Assembly: GCF_013364235.1 (NCBI RefSeq)
Contig: NZ_CP054919.1
Span: 451,569 to 515,568, forward strand
Reading direction: 5' to 3'
DNA length: 64,000 nucleotides
DNA from: Kitasatospora sp. NA04385
Lineage (GTDB): Bacteria; Actinomycetota; Actinomycetes; Streptomycetales; Streptomycetaceae
Shown: piece after piece, positions 50,021 through 58,424 of the stretch
Layout: each line of letters begins with the position of its first letter
Numbering within the stretch: position 1 is the stretch's first letter
Notes under the pieces: model-generated
The model's database searches: none
Told to the model about the DNA's origin: nothing
The model's input: only the letters and a program-made list of their open reading frames with translations
Program-made: the position numbers and the translations under genes

Positions 50021-51475
50021 ATGGCCGACACACCCGCGCCGCAGGGCATCGAGAGCTACGGCTACCAACAGGAGCTGCGCCGCTCACTGACCTTCGCCGA
50101 CCTGCTCGTCTACGGGCTGGTGTTCATGGTGCCGATCGCGCCGTTCGGCATCTTCGGCAGCGTCTTCCAGGGCTCCGGCGGCATGGTGGCGCTGGCGTAC
50201 GTGCTGGGCATGGTGGCGATGATGTTCACCGCGCTGTCGTACGCCCAGATGTCGCGGGCGTTCCCGATGGCCGGGTCGGTGTACACCTACGCGGGCCGGG
50301 GCATCGCCGCACCGGTCGGCTTCCTGTCCGGGTGGATGATCCTGCTGGACTACGTGCTGGTGCCGGGCCTGCTGTACCTGATCGCCGGGGTGGCGATGAA
50401 CTCGTTGGTGTCCTCGGTGCCGGTGTGGCTGTGGGTGGTCGGCTTCGTGCTGCTGAACACCGCGGTCAACTACCTGGGCATCGAGACCACCGCCAGGGTC
50501 AACAAGGCGGTGCTGATCGGCGAACTGGTGGTGCTGGCGCTGTTCGTGGTGGTCGGCGTCGTCGCGCTGGCGGGCGGCAAGGGCCGGGGCTTCGACTTCA
50601 CGCCGCTGTACAACGGGCACACCTTCTCGTGGAGCCTGGTGTTCGGCGCGGTGTCGATCGCGGTGCTGAGCTTCCTCGGCTTCGACGGCATCTCCACCCT
50701 CTCGGAGGAGAACCGGGACTCGGCGAAGGCGATCGGCAGGTCGATGGTGGCCGCGCTGCTGCTGGCGGGCACCCTGTTCATCGTGCAGACCTGGGTGGCG
50801 TCGCTGCTGGTCACCGATCCGGACTCGCTGGTGGCGAACGGCGACCCGGACGGCACCGCGTTCTACGACGCGGCGCGCACCGCGGCGGGCGGCTGGCTGG
50901 CCACCCTGACCGCCGCCGCGACGGCCGTGGCCTGGGGCTTCGCCAACTCGCTGGTGGCGCAGGCGGCGACCAGCCGGCTGCTGTTCGCGATGGCCCGCGA
51001 CCGCCAGCTGCCGTCCTTCCTGGCGAAGGTCCACCCGACCCGCCGGGTGCCGGTGAACGCGACGCTGCTGACCGCCGGCGTCTCGCTGGGGCTGGGCCTG
51101 TGGATGACCTCCCGGGACGACGGCATCACCCTGCTCAGCTCGCTGGTCAACTTCGGCGCGCTGACCACCTTCCTGGTGCTGCACGTCGCCGTGGTCGTGC
51201 ACTACCTGGTCCGCAACCGCAGCCGGGACTACTGGCGGCACCTGGTCGCGCCGGTGATCGGCTTCGCGATCCTGGCGTACGTGGTGGTCAACGCGAACAT
51301 CGCGGCGCAGCGGCTCGGCTTCGTCTGGCTGCTGGTCGGCGCCCTGGTGCTGACCGGGCTGATCGCGACCGGCCGCACGCCGAAGCTGTCCGTCGCCGGT
51401 CCCGCCGCCGAACCCGCCGAGCCCGGCACCGGCACCGGCACCCCCAGCGACCCCGCCACCGAGGAGACCCCGTGA
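50021..51475 (+). CDS. APC-family amino acid/amine permease
   Basis: The 484-residue protein has about twelve helices and the APC signature near the start (LTFADLLVYGLVFMVPIAPFGIFG, FPMAGSVYTYAGRGI) and FLGFDGISTLSEENRDSAKAIGRSM in the middle. The C-terminal 35 residues are Ala/Glu/Pro/Thr-rich. The family imports amino acids, amines or related compounds by proton symport. GGAGAGGGAG lies 6 bases before ATG 50021. Its stop overlaps the GTG start of the amidase gene, so uptake and hydrolysis are probably coupled: the substrate may be an amide or amino acid amide. Confidence 0.9.
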   Translation: MADTPAPQGIESYGYQQELRRSLTFADLLVYGLVFMVPIAPFGIFGSVFQGSGGMVALAYVLGMVAMMFTALSYAQMSRAFPMAGSVYTYAGRGIAAPVGFLSGWMILLDYVLVPGLLYLIAGVAMNSLVSSVPVWLWVVGFVLLNTAVNYLGIETTARVNKAVLIGELVVLALFVVVGVVALAGGKGRGFDFTPLYNGHTFSWSLVFGAVSIAVLSFLGFDGISTLSEENRDSAKAIGRSMVAALLLAGTLFIVQTWVASLLVTDPDSLVANGDPDGTAFYDAARTAAGGWLATLTAAATAVAWGFANSLVAQAATSRLLFAMARDRQLPSFLAKVHPTRRVPVNATLLTAGVSLGLGLWMTSRDDGITLLSSLVNFGALTTFLVLHVAVVVHYLVRNRSRDYWRHLVAPVIGFAILAYVVVNANIAAQRLGFVWLLVGALVLTGLIATGRTPKLSVAGPAAEPAEPGTGTGTPSDPATEETP

Positions 51476-52491
51476 GCCTGCCCGAGATCGTCCGCCTCTC
51501 CCCCGGCCCGGAGGACTGGGCCTACACCTTCGGCGGGCGGCCGCCGCTGACCACCGTCCGGCCGGGCAGCGTCGTGGAGCTGACCACCGAGGACTGCTTC
51601 GGCGGCAAGGTGCGCGGCGTGGACGACCTGCCCAGCCGGGTGTGCGTCTTCCCGTACCTCAACCCGGTGACCGGGCCGATCGCGGTGGCGGGCGCCGAGC
51701 CGGGGGACGTGCTGGCGGTGCACTTCGTGGAGATCACCCCGGCCCGGGACCGCGGGTTCTCCAGCACCTTCCCGCACTTCGGGGCGCTGACCGCGACGCA
51801 CCAGACCGCGATGCTGCACCCGGCGCTGGAGGAGCGGGTCTGGGTGTACGACCTGGACGTGGCGGCGGGCCTGTGCCACTTCCGGGCCCGCAACAGCGAC
51901 TTCACCGTCGCGCTGCCGCTGGACCCGATGCACGGCACGGTCGGCGTGGCCCCGGCGGCCGGCGAGGTGCTGGCCTCGATCACGCCGGGCGCGCACGGCG
52001 GCAACCTGGACACCCCGGAGATGCGGGCCGGCACCACCGCGTACTTCGGCGTCAACGTGGACGGCGGGCTGCTGGCGATCGGCGACGGACACGCCCGGCA
52101 GGGCGAGGGCGAGGTGTGCGGGACGGCGGTGGAGGCGGCGATGCGCACCACCGTGGTGATCGACCTGGTGAAGGGCGGCGGCCCCGCCTGGCCCCGGCTG
52201 GAGAACGACGACTTCCTGATCAGCGCCGGCTCGGCCCGCCCACTGGAGGACGCGTTCCGGATCAGCCAGCACGACCTGGTCGGCTGGGCCTCCGACCTGC
52301 TCGGCCTGGACCAGTTGGACGCGTACCAGCTGGTCAGCCAGGCGGGCCTGGCCCCGGCGGCGAACGTCTGCGACACCAACTACACGATGGTCGCCAAGCT
52401 GCCGAAGTCCGTCCTGGGCCGGGCCCGGGCGTACGACGGCCTGCACGAGCGGCTGCGAGAGACTGCGGCGGCGTATCTGCGGCACCGGTGA
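51472..52491 (+). CDS. Acetamidase/formamidase family amidase
   Basis: The 339-residue protein matches the FmdA/AmdA family: GSVVELTTEDCFGGKVRGVDD, NPVTGPIAVAGAEPGDVLAVHFVEI, DPMHGTVGVAP, TPGAHGGNLDT and GDGHARQGEGEVCGTAVE, with conserved His, Asp and Glu residues expected around a zinc site. It hydrolyses short amides to the acid and ammonia. GTG 51472 overlaps the permease stop (GTGA). The stop codon falls within the first unit of a 14-bp tandem repeat array. The exact amide is not known. Confidence 0.9.
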   Translation: MSLPEIVRLSPGPEDWAYTFGGRPPLTTVRPGSVVELTTEDCFGGKVRGVDDLPSRVCVFPYLNPVTGPIAVAGAEPGDVLAVHFVEITPARDRGFSSTFPHFGALTATHQTAMLHPALEERVWVYDLDVAAGLCHFRARNSDFTVALPLDPMHGTVGVAPAAGEVLASITPGAHGGNLDTPEMRAGTTAYFGVNVDGGLLAIGDGHARQGEGEVCGTAVEAAMRTTVVIDLVKGGGPAWPRLENDDFLISAGSARPLEDAFRISQHDLVGWASDLLGLDQLDAYQLVSQAGLAPAANVCDTNYTMVAKLPKSVLGRARAYDGLHERLRETAAAYLRHR

Positions 52492-52570
52492 CACGGCATT
52501 GGTGACGTAGCACCGGTGACGCGGCATCGGTGACGCGACACCAATGACACAGCACTGATGACACGGCACC
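52487..52570 (+). repeat. Six tandem 14-bp repeats
   Basis: Units of the type GGTGACGCGGCACC, each with one to four changes, begin at the amidase stop codon (52489-52491) and run into the intergenic region; related half-units continue to about 52605. Could be a slippage array or a weakly structured terminator. Confidence 0.8.
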
Positions 52571-52681
52571 AAGTACCGGCGGTTCGGGCACCGGTGACGC
52601 ACCACAGCCGTAGGGTCTGAGATCGTTGCAGGTGAAGGCACACGCCCGCGTGTGCGAACCCACCGCAGAGGAGCAGCAGTC

Positions 52682-53008
52682 GTGATCTTCATCGCCGTGA
52701 AGTTCACCGTCCGGCCCGAGCACAGCGCGAGTTGGATCGAGCGGGTCGGGGAGTTCACCTCCTCGACCCGGGCCGAGGAGGGCAACGTCTTCTTCGAGTG
52801 GTCCCGGAGCGTCGACGACCCGCACCAGTACGTGCTGCTGGAGGCGTTCCGGGACGGCGAGGCGGGCGCCCGGCACGTCGAGTCGGAGCACTTCAAGACC
52901 GCGATGGCCTGGATGCCCGACTTCATCAGCCGGACGCCGGAGATCGTCAACGTGGAGGTCCCCGGCACCGGTTGGAACGCGATGGCGGAGCTCAGCCCGC
53001 GCGGCTGA
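52682..53008 (+). CDS. Antibiotic biosynthesis monooxygenase (ABM) domain protein
   Basis: The 108-residue protein has the ABM ferredoxin-like fold: IFIAVKFTVRPEHSASWIERV, TRAEEGNVFFEWSRS, QYVLLEAFRDGEAGARHVESEHFK. Members are small cofactor-free quinol monooxygenases (YgiN-like) or related dimers. GTG 52682 has GAGGAG about 9 bases upstream. A role in quinone or aromatic detoxification is possible but not shown. It has its own short upstream region after the repeat array. Confidence 0.85.
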   Translation: MIFIAVKFTVRPEHSASWIERVGEFTSSTRAEEGNVFFEWSRSVDDPHQYVLLEAFRDGEAGARHVESEHFKTAMAWMPDFISRTPEIVNVEVPGTGWNAMAELSPRG

Positions 53009-53010
53009 GC
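52990..53010. terminator. Hairpin overlapping the ABM stop codon
   Basis: An 8-bp perfect stem (52990-52997 with 53003-53010) and a 5-base loop; further GGCCG/CGGCC hairpins follow up to the convergent TerC gene. Confidence 0.5.
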
Positions 53011-53068
53011 CCCAGCGGCCGAACCCCCCGGGCGGCCGATGCCCGGGCGGCCGGTGCCCGACTCCGTG

Positions 53069-54031
53069 TCAGGTGCCGGCCGCCCGGTCCTGCTTGCGGG
53101 AGGCCAGCAGGCTGGCGACGGTGGTGACCGCCAGCACCACCACGATGAAGGCCAGCGAGAAGGCGATGCCGATCTCGGGCACGTGCACGCCGCTCTCGTG
53201 CAGGGCGTGCAGGATCAGCTTGACGCCGATGAAGCCGAGGATCACCGACAGGCCGTAGGACAGGTAGACCAGCCTGGTCAGCAGGCCGCCGATCAGGAAG
53301 TACAGCTGGCGCAGGCCCATCAGCGCGAAGGCGTTGGCGGTGAAGACGATGTACGCGTCCTGGGTCAGGCCGAAGATCGCCGGGATCGAGTCGAGCGCGA
53401 ACAGCACGTCGGTGGTGCCGATCGCCAGCAGCACCGTCAGCATCGGCGTCATCAGCCGCTTGCCGTCGATCCGGACGAACAGCTTGGTGCCGTGGTACTC
53501 GTCCGTGGACGGGATCCGCCTCTTGACCAGGCGCAGCAGCCGGCCCTCCTCGAACTCCTCCTCGGTCTTGTCCTGTCCGGCCTCCATGATCAGCTTGACG
53601 GCCGTCCAGACCAGGAACGCGCCGAAGAGGTAGAACACCCAGGAGAACTGGGAGACCAGCGCCGCGCCGCCCGCGATGAACACCGCGCGCAGCACCAGGG
53701 CGATGATCACGCCGAACATCAGCACCCACTGCTGGTAGATCTTCGGCACCGCGAACTTGCCCATGATCAGGATGAACACGAACAGGTTGTCGACGCTGAG
53801 CGACTTCTCGGTGACGTACCCGGCGAAGAACTCCACCGCCGACTTCGAACCGCCGTACCACCACACGAAGCCGCCGAACAGGCAGGCCAGCACCACCCAC
53901 ACGGTGGTCCAGACCGCCGCCTCCTTGATCGAGACCTCGTGCGGCTTGCGGCCGCCGATGAAGAAGTCGGCCACGATCAGCACGATCAGCACCGCGATGG
54001 TGCCGACCCACAGACCTGCGGACACGTCCAT
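53069..54031 (-). CDS. TerC-family membrane protein
   Basis: The 320-residue protein has about nine helices and the TerC/Alx signatures FFAGYVTEKSLSVDNLFVFILIM, LRAVFIAGGAALVSQFSWVFYLFGAFLVWTAVKL, and GTTDVLFALDSIPAIFGLTQDAYIVFTANAFALMGLRQLYFL with the conserved acidic residues. Family members export manganese or act in tellurite resistance and metal homeostasis. GAGGAG lies 6 bases before ATG 54031. The upstream region is short (121 bases) and shows no evident yybP-ykoY riboswitch. Confidence 0.93.
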   Translation of the reverse strand: MDVSAGLWVGTIAVLIVLIVADFFIGGRKPHEVSIKEAAVWTTVWVVLACLFGGFVWWYGGSKSAVEFFAGYVTEKSLSVDNLFVFILIMGKFAVPKIYQQWVLMFGVIIALVLRAVFIAGGAALVSQFSWVFYLFGAFLVWTAVKLIMEAGQDKTEEEFEEGRLLRLVKRRIPSTDEYHGTKLFVRIDGKRLMTPMLTVLLAIGTTDVLFALDSIPAIFGLTQDAYIVFTANAFALMGLRQLYFLIGGLLTRLVYLSYGLSVILGFIGVKLILHALHESGVHVPEIGIAFSLAFIVVVLAVTTVASLLASRKQDRAAGT

Positions 54032-54152
54032 GACTGCTCCTCGTCGGCGCCTCGGGGCGGTGCGGCGCGGGAAGCACCATCCTGACGGCCGAAGATCGAT
54101 CCGCCCGCGCGACACACCCGGCCGGGCCGCCGGGCGCCGCTACGCTCACCCC

Positions 54153-54581
54153 GTGACCACCACCTGGCCGCCCGGCACCGCGGGCCTCCTGCCGCTCCCC
54201 TCCGGCCGGGTCGTCCGCGGCCGCGGCCTGCGCCGCCCGCTCCCCGCCGGACCGCCGCCGGACTTCGCGCTGCACCTGCTCGGCCACCGGCCGCCCGCCG
54301 TCGACTGGGAGTCCCGCTGGCTGCGCTGGCCGGACTTCCGGCTCCCGGCCGACCGGGCCGACGCGGCGGACGCGCTGCGCGAGGCCTGGTCCCGCGCCGC
54401 CGGTGAACGCGTCGAGGTCGCCTGCGGCGGCGGCTACGGCCGCACCGGCACCGCCCTGGCCTGCCTCGCCGTGCTGGACGGCGTCCCCGCCGCCGATGCG
54501 GTCGGGTACGTCCGCGCCCGCTACTCCCCGCGCGCGGTGGAGACGCCCTGGCAGCGCCGCTTCGTCGCCCGTTTCCGGTGA
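54153..54581 (+). CDS. Small tyrosine-phosphatase-like protein (CX5R)
   Basis: The 142-residue protein has a P-loop CGGGYGRTG with Cys91 and Arg97 (CX5R) and an upstream WPDF at residues 59-62, the WPD-loop general acid. Together these define a protein-tyrosine/dual-specificity phosphatase fold. The substrate is unknown; the Ser/Thr kinase of this window is 7 kb away. It starts at GTG 54153 without a Shine-Dalgarno sequence; a TACGCT -10-like box ends 6 bases before, so the mRNA is probably leaderless. Short for a PTP, but all catalytic parts are present. Confidence 0.75.
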   Translation: MTTTWPPGTAGLLPLPSGRVVRGRGLRRPLPAGPPPDFALHLLGHRPPAVDWESRWLRWPDFRLPADRADAADALREAWSRAAGERVEVACGGGYGRTGTALACLAVLDGVPAADAVGYVRARYSPRAVETPWQRRFVARFR

Positions 54582-54664
54582 GGGGCGGATTGCGGCCGGG
54601 AACTGACCGCTGCGGTCCGTAGCGTGGCGGCAGGCCCACCACTCGACGGGAGAACCCGCACCGC

Positions 54665-55807
54665 ATGGACGACGTGCTGCCCCTCCGCACCCTGAACCGG
54701 ACCCTGCTCGAACGGCAGTTCCTCACCGAACGGACCGGGCGCGGCGCGGCGGAGGTGGTGGAACGGCTGGTCGCCTTGCAGGGGCAGGAGCCGAACTGGC
54801 CGTACCTGGGGCTGTGGGCCAGGATCGCGGACTTCCGGCGGGAGGAGCTGGCGGCGCTGCTCGCGGACGGACGGGTGGTGCGCTCGGCCTCGCTGCGCAG
54901 CACCCAGCACCTGTCCGGCGGCGCGGACTTCGGCCGGTGGCGGCCGCTGCTGCAACCGGTGCTGGACCGAACCTCCCGGGCCCGGTACTTCGCCCCGGCC
55001 ACGGACGGCCTCGACCTGGACGAACTCGCCGCCACCGGGCGGGAGTTGCTGGCGGGTCGGACGCTGTCCCGGCAGGGCCTGGCCGTCGAGCTCGCCACCC
55101 GGTACCCGGGGCGGGACGGCAGGCTGCTGGCGGCCGTGGTGCAGCTGCGGGTGCCGGTGCTGCACGGGCCGGACAGCTCCGCCTGGGGCGGCTGGGGCAC
55201 CCGGCCGAACACCTCGCTGGCGCTCGCCGAACAGCGGCCCGGCGAGCTGTCGGCGGGCGCGGCGGTGCTGCGCTACCTGGCGGCGTTCGGCCCCGCCGGG
55301 GTGAAGGACTTCCAGGCCTGGTCCGGGCTGACCCGGACGCGGACGGTGTTCGAGGAACTGCGCCCCCGGCTGCGGGCGTACCGGGACGAGCGGGGCACCG
55401 AGCTGTTCGACCTGCCGGACGCGGTGCTCGCCGACCCGGACCGGCCCGTCCCGGTGCGGTTCCTGCCCGCGTACGACAACCTGCTGCTCGGGCACGCGGA
55501 CCGCACCCGGGTGCTCGCCGACCCGGACCGCCCGCGGGTGATGCCGGGCTCGGCCCGGGTCCTGCCGACCTTCCTGCTGGACGGTTCCGTCGCGGGCACC
55601 TGGGCGGTCGACGGCGCGGAGCTGCGGGTGACCCCGTTCCGCCCGCTGCCGGACGCGGCCGCCGGGGAGGTGGCGGCGGAGGCCGGGCGGCTGGCGGCGT
55701 TCCTCGCCCCCGGGCAGCGGGTGTCCTTCACCGGGGAGCCGGGCACCCGGGAGCCGGCCGCCGGGGGCCCGGCCGCCGGGGGTCCAGGGCTGCGGCCAGG
55801 ACGGTGA
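54665..55807 (+). CDS. Winged-helix DNA-binding (HTH_42, AlkZ-like) protein
   Basis: The 380-residue protein belongs to the winged helix DNA-binding domain family (HTH_42): LVALQGQEPNWPYLGLWARI, LRSTQHLSGG, AAVLRYLAAFGPAGVKDFQAWSGL, RFLPAYDNLLLGHADRTRVL. Q39-G-Q41 corresponds to the catalytic Gln-x-Gln of AlkZ-like DNA glycosylases that unhook interstrand crosslinks, but the middle residue is Gly rather than hydrophobic. The C-terminus is a Gly/Ala/Pro tail that overlaps the convergent phosphatase gene by 80 bases. It may be a DNA-repair glycosylase; no biosynthetic cluster is adjacent. Confidence 0.8.
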   Translation: MDDVLPLRTLNRTLLERQFLTERTGRGAAEVVERLVALQGQEPNWPYLGLWARIADFRREELAALLADGRVVRSASLRSTQHLSGGADFGRWRPLLQPVLDRTSRARYFAPATDGLDLDELAATGRELLAGRTLSRQGLAVELATRYPGRDGRLLAAVVQLRVPVLHGPDSSAWGGWGTRPNTSLALAEQRPGELSAGAAVLRYLAAFGPAGVKDFQAWSGLTRTRTVFEELRPRLRAYRDERGTELFDLPDAVLADPDRPVPVRFLPAYDNLLLGHADRTRVLADPDRPRVMPGSARVLPTFLLDGSVAGTWAVDGAELRVTPFRPLPDAAAGEVAAEAGRLAAFLAPGQRVSFTGEPGTREPAAGGPAAGGPGLRPGR

Positions 55808-57414
55808 CGTCGTCGCGCCCCCAGTCCAGGCCGAAGCGCTCGGCCTCGGCGTGCAGGGCCCGGACCGCCTCGACGGGGGCGGCCTCGGGCAGCCCGGCCA
55901 GGAACGCGGTGACCCGCTGCTCGCCGAACTCCCGGCCGGGGCCGTCGGAGCCGCCGGAGTCTCCGGGGCCACGGGAGCCTCCCGGGTCGCCGGGGCCGCG
56001 GCCCTCGGTCAGGCCGTCGGTGCACAGCAGCAGCAGGTCGCCGGGGCCGAACGGGGTGCTGTGCTCGGTCCAGGTCCCGGCGTCCGGCTCGATCAGCGGG
56101 TGCAGCAGCGGGCCGGTGGGCGCGAGCCGTTCGACGGTGCCGTCGGCGCGGCGCAGGAAGGGCTGCTCGTGGCCGGCGTTCAGCCAGCCGAGGCGTCCGG
56201 TGCGCGGGTCGAGGCGGGCCAGCACGAGCGTGCTGAAGTGCTCGTCGGCCGGGTCCAGGGTGTGCCAGGCGGCGCGGACGGCCACCGCCGGGTCGGCGGT
56301 GGTGCGCAGGGCGCCGCGCAGCGCGCACTTGAGCTGGACGGCGAGCAGCGCGGCCTCGACGCCGTGCCCGGAGACGTCGCCGAGCAGCAGCGCGGTGGAG
56401 CCGTCGGGCAGCGCGAGCACGCCCAGGTAGTCGCCGGCCAGCAGCCCTTCGGCGGCGACCAGGTCGCCGTGCGCGGTGACGCCGGGGCCGGAGCGGTGCC
56501 GGGAGGCGAGGATCGAGCCCAGGCCCTGGACGCAGCGTCCGTTCTGTTCGAGCGCCTGGTGGTCGCGGCGGGCCTGGCGCTGGGCGGTGCGCAGTCGGCC
56601 GCGCAGGGCGTCGGCGGCGTGGGCGAGCCGGTGCAGCGCGGCGGGGCGCGCCCGGGGCCCGGCCCCGGGGTGCGGCGCCCGGCAGCACGACGCCCCGGGG
56701 CGCGGTGTCCCGGGACGCGGTGTCCTGGGGTGCGATGTCCTGGGGCGCGGCGTCCTGGGGCGCGGCGTCCTGGCGCAGCCGCTGTTCGATGCCGGCCAGC
56801 GGGATGAGCAGGCGGCGGGTGATCTGGCGGGCGGTCAGCCCGGCCAGCACGACCAGGCCGCCGCACAGGGCGAGCAGGTAGAACAGCACGGCCCGGCCGT
56901 CCCGGGTGGCGTCGGCGGTGGTGGCGCGGGCCTCGTCGGCGAGCAGCACGGTCAGCCGGTCGGCCTGCCGGTGGACGGCCGGGTAGCCGTCGTCGGCGTT
57001 GCCCGCGCCGGTGCAGTCGGCCGGCGCGGCGGCCCGGTCCGCGGGTTCGGCGGCCAGCCAGCGGGTGGTGCTGCGGTCGAAGTCCTGGGCGGCGGAGGCG
57101 AGTTGCGGATGGTAGGCGGTGAGGGCGCGCAGTTGCGGGAGCCGGTCGGCGAGCCGGGTGCGGGCGTCGGCGCGCAGGGCGGTGGCGTGCGTGCTGTCCT
57201 CGACCAGGCAGGCGGTGCGGGCGTCGCCCACCGCGGTCCGGGTCTCGGCGAGGACGCTCTGGGCGGGGCGGATGTGGTCATCCAGTCGGCGGACGGTGCT
57301 CTCGTGGCGTTCGTTGACCAGGTACCCGCCGACGGCGGCGGCCCCGGCGACCAGCGCGGACAGCGACAGGACGAGGGCGGGCGGCGAAGGCGCGGTGAGG
57401 GTGCGCAGGGGCAT
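55728..57414 (-). pseudogene. Membrane SpoIIE-type phosphatase gene with apparent frameshift
   Basis: Two frames join to make one plausible protein. From ATG 57414: a helix (about residues 10-33), an extracellular sensor with two Cys, a second helix (about 170-195), a HAMP-like RQITRRLLIPLAGIEQRLRQ and APQDA/APQDT repeats. The PP2C domain (ALHRLAHAADALRGRL, GDVSGHGVEAALLAVQ, NAGHEQPFL, CTDGLTEGRG, GRDDVTVLAAAL) is in another frame that has its own stop at 55728 but no start of its own. The switch lies within about 56640-56700, next to C/G runs, and needs a shift of +1 (or -2). It is a real mutation, a sequencing error or a recoding site. No stop interrupts the first frame until 55273. Confidence 0.72.
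56696..56770 (-). repeat. Five tandem 15-bp repeats at the frameshift
   Basis: On the plus strand the units are TGGGGCGCGGCGTCC (twice) and three variants. They encode the APQDA-type linker between the HAMP-like part and the phosphatase domain. The array ends at the region where the reading frame is lost. Confidence 0.88.
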
Positions 57415-57615
57415 GGCGGTTCTGCTTCCTCCCCCCTCGGACTGCGGCGTGCGGCCGTTCGCCGTCTCGCACGGCCCGTCCGCCGTCGTTCTCCGGCCGG
57501 TTCCGCCGCATCGTGCCGCCGGGCCCCTCGACGGGGCCGTTCTCTCACCCCTCCAGCCTGCCCGGCGCTCCGCCCCCGGTCACCAGGGCTTTCGTCACGG
57601 GCGGCCGGGGGCGGA

Positions 57616-57690
57616 GGTCAGCACGACGCAGGTCGGCACGACGGCGGTCGGCACAACGGCGGTCGGCACGACGGCGGTCGGGACCGGCGC
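57616..57690. repeat. Five tandem 15-bp intergenic repeats
   Basis: Units are variants of GGTCGGCACGACGGC. They lie in the 287-base gap between the membrane phosphatase start and the end of the LodA-operon third gene. No open frame of note; nothing else was seen in this gap. Confidence 0.88.
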
Positions 57691-57701
57691 CGCCGGTATC
57701 G

Positions 57702-58424
57702 CTACTGCGCGTTCAGCGAGGTGTTGTTCCACCAGCCCCGGCGGCCCGCGGTGAACGTGAGCGCGCGCTCGCCGATCTTCGCCTCGTAGCGGTCGCCGGG
57801 GGTCAGCGGGCTCTTCGGCGCGGCGCCGTGCGGGTCCTTGACCGAGGGCACGGTGAGCGTCGCGGCGGGGGCGAGGTCGGTGGGCCGGAAGCCCTGCGGG
57901 TCGACGGTGGTGATCACCTCGTCCCAGTTCGGGGCACCGGCCAGGGCGTGGGCGAGGTGCACCTCGTCGTCCCGGCCGAAGACCAGCTCGGTGAGGAGGT
58001 CCGGGTAGTCGGCGTCGGCCACCAGCGGCCGGTAGTGCACGACGTCCTCCTTGCGGCTGCCGACCTCGACGGCCGGGAGCAGCGGGGTGAAGGTGCGCCG
58101 GCCCTCGGCGTCGACGGTGACCCGCTCCAGCTCGACCGGCAGCGAGGTGCGGGTGCCGTCCACCAGCTCCTGGAGCGGCCAGTGGCCCTCGGTGAACAGC
58201 GAGTAGTACACCTGCTGGTCCTCGTGGGCGGCGAGGTCGTCGAGGTAGGTGGTGCGCAGCTGGTCGGACAGGCCGAAGGCGGTGATCAGCTGGAAGGCGT
58301 GGATCGGGACGTGGTACAGGCCCAGGTGGTAGCTGAAGACCGTCTTCCTCCCGATCAGCAGGAAGCGGTGGCCGTGTCGGTCGGCGGCGGCGCTGAGGGT
58401 GTCGGGCAGGGGTGCGGTGCTCAT
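57702..58424 (-). CDS. Unrecognised protein in the LodA-type oxidase operon
   Basis: The 240-residue protein starts at ATG 58424, overlapping the LodB-like stop (ATGA), with GGAGGAG 9 bases upstream. No signal peptide or membrane helix. A His-rich amphipathic stretch FSYHLGLYHVPIHAFQLI lies near residues 30-47, then DDEVHLAHALAG near 150; these could bind metal. The C-terminus has a beta-rich segment with PGDRYEAKIGERALTFTAGRRGW. I do not recognise the family. Its tight coupling to lodA/lodB-like genes suggests a role in the oxidase system (chaperone, partner or substrate handling). Confidence 0.72.
   Translation of the reverse strand: MSTAPLPDTLSAAADRHGHRFLLIGRKTVFSYHLGLYHVPIHAFQLITAFGLSDQLRTTYLDDLAAHEDQQVYYSLFTEGHWPLQELVDGTRTSLPVELERVTVDAEGRRTFTPLLPAVEVGSRKEDVVHYRPLVADADYPDLLTELVFGRDDEVHLAHALAGAPNWDEVITTVDPQGFRPTDLAPAATLTVPSVKDPHGAAPKSPLTPGDRYEAKIGERALTFTAGRRGWWNNTSLNAQ

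Noticed and set aside
54032..54152. yybP-ykoY manganese riboswitch before terC
   Set aside because: Only 121 bases separate divergent starts and no expected paired elements were recognised.
55273..55727. Extension of the membrane phosphatase first frame to 55273
   Set aside because: It runs antisense through the AlkZ-like gene with no domain; the phosphatase domain and its stop are in the other frame.
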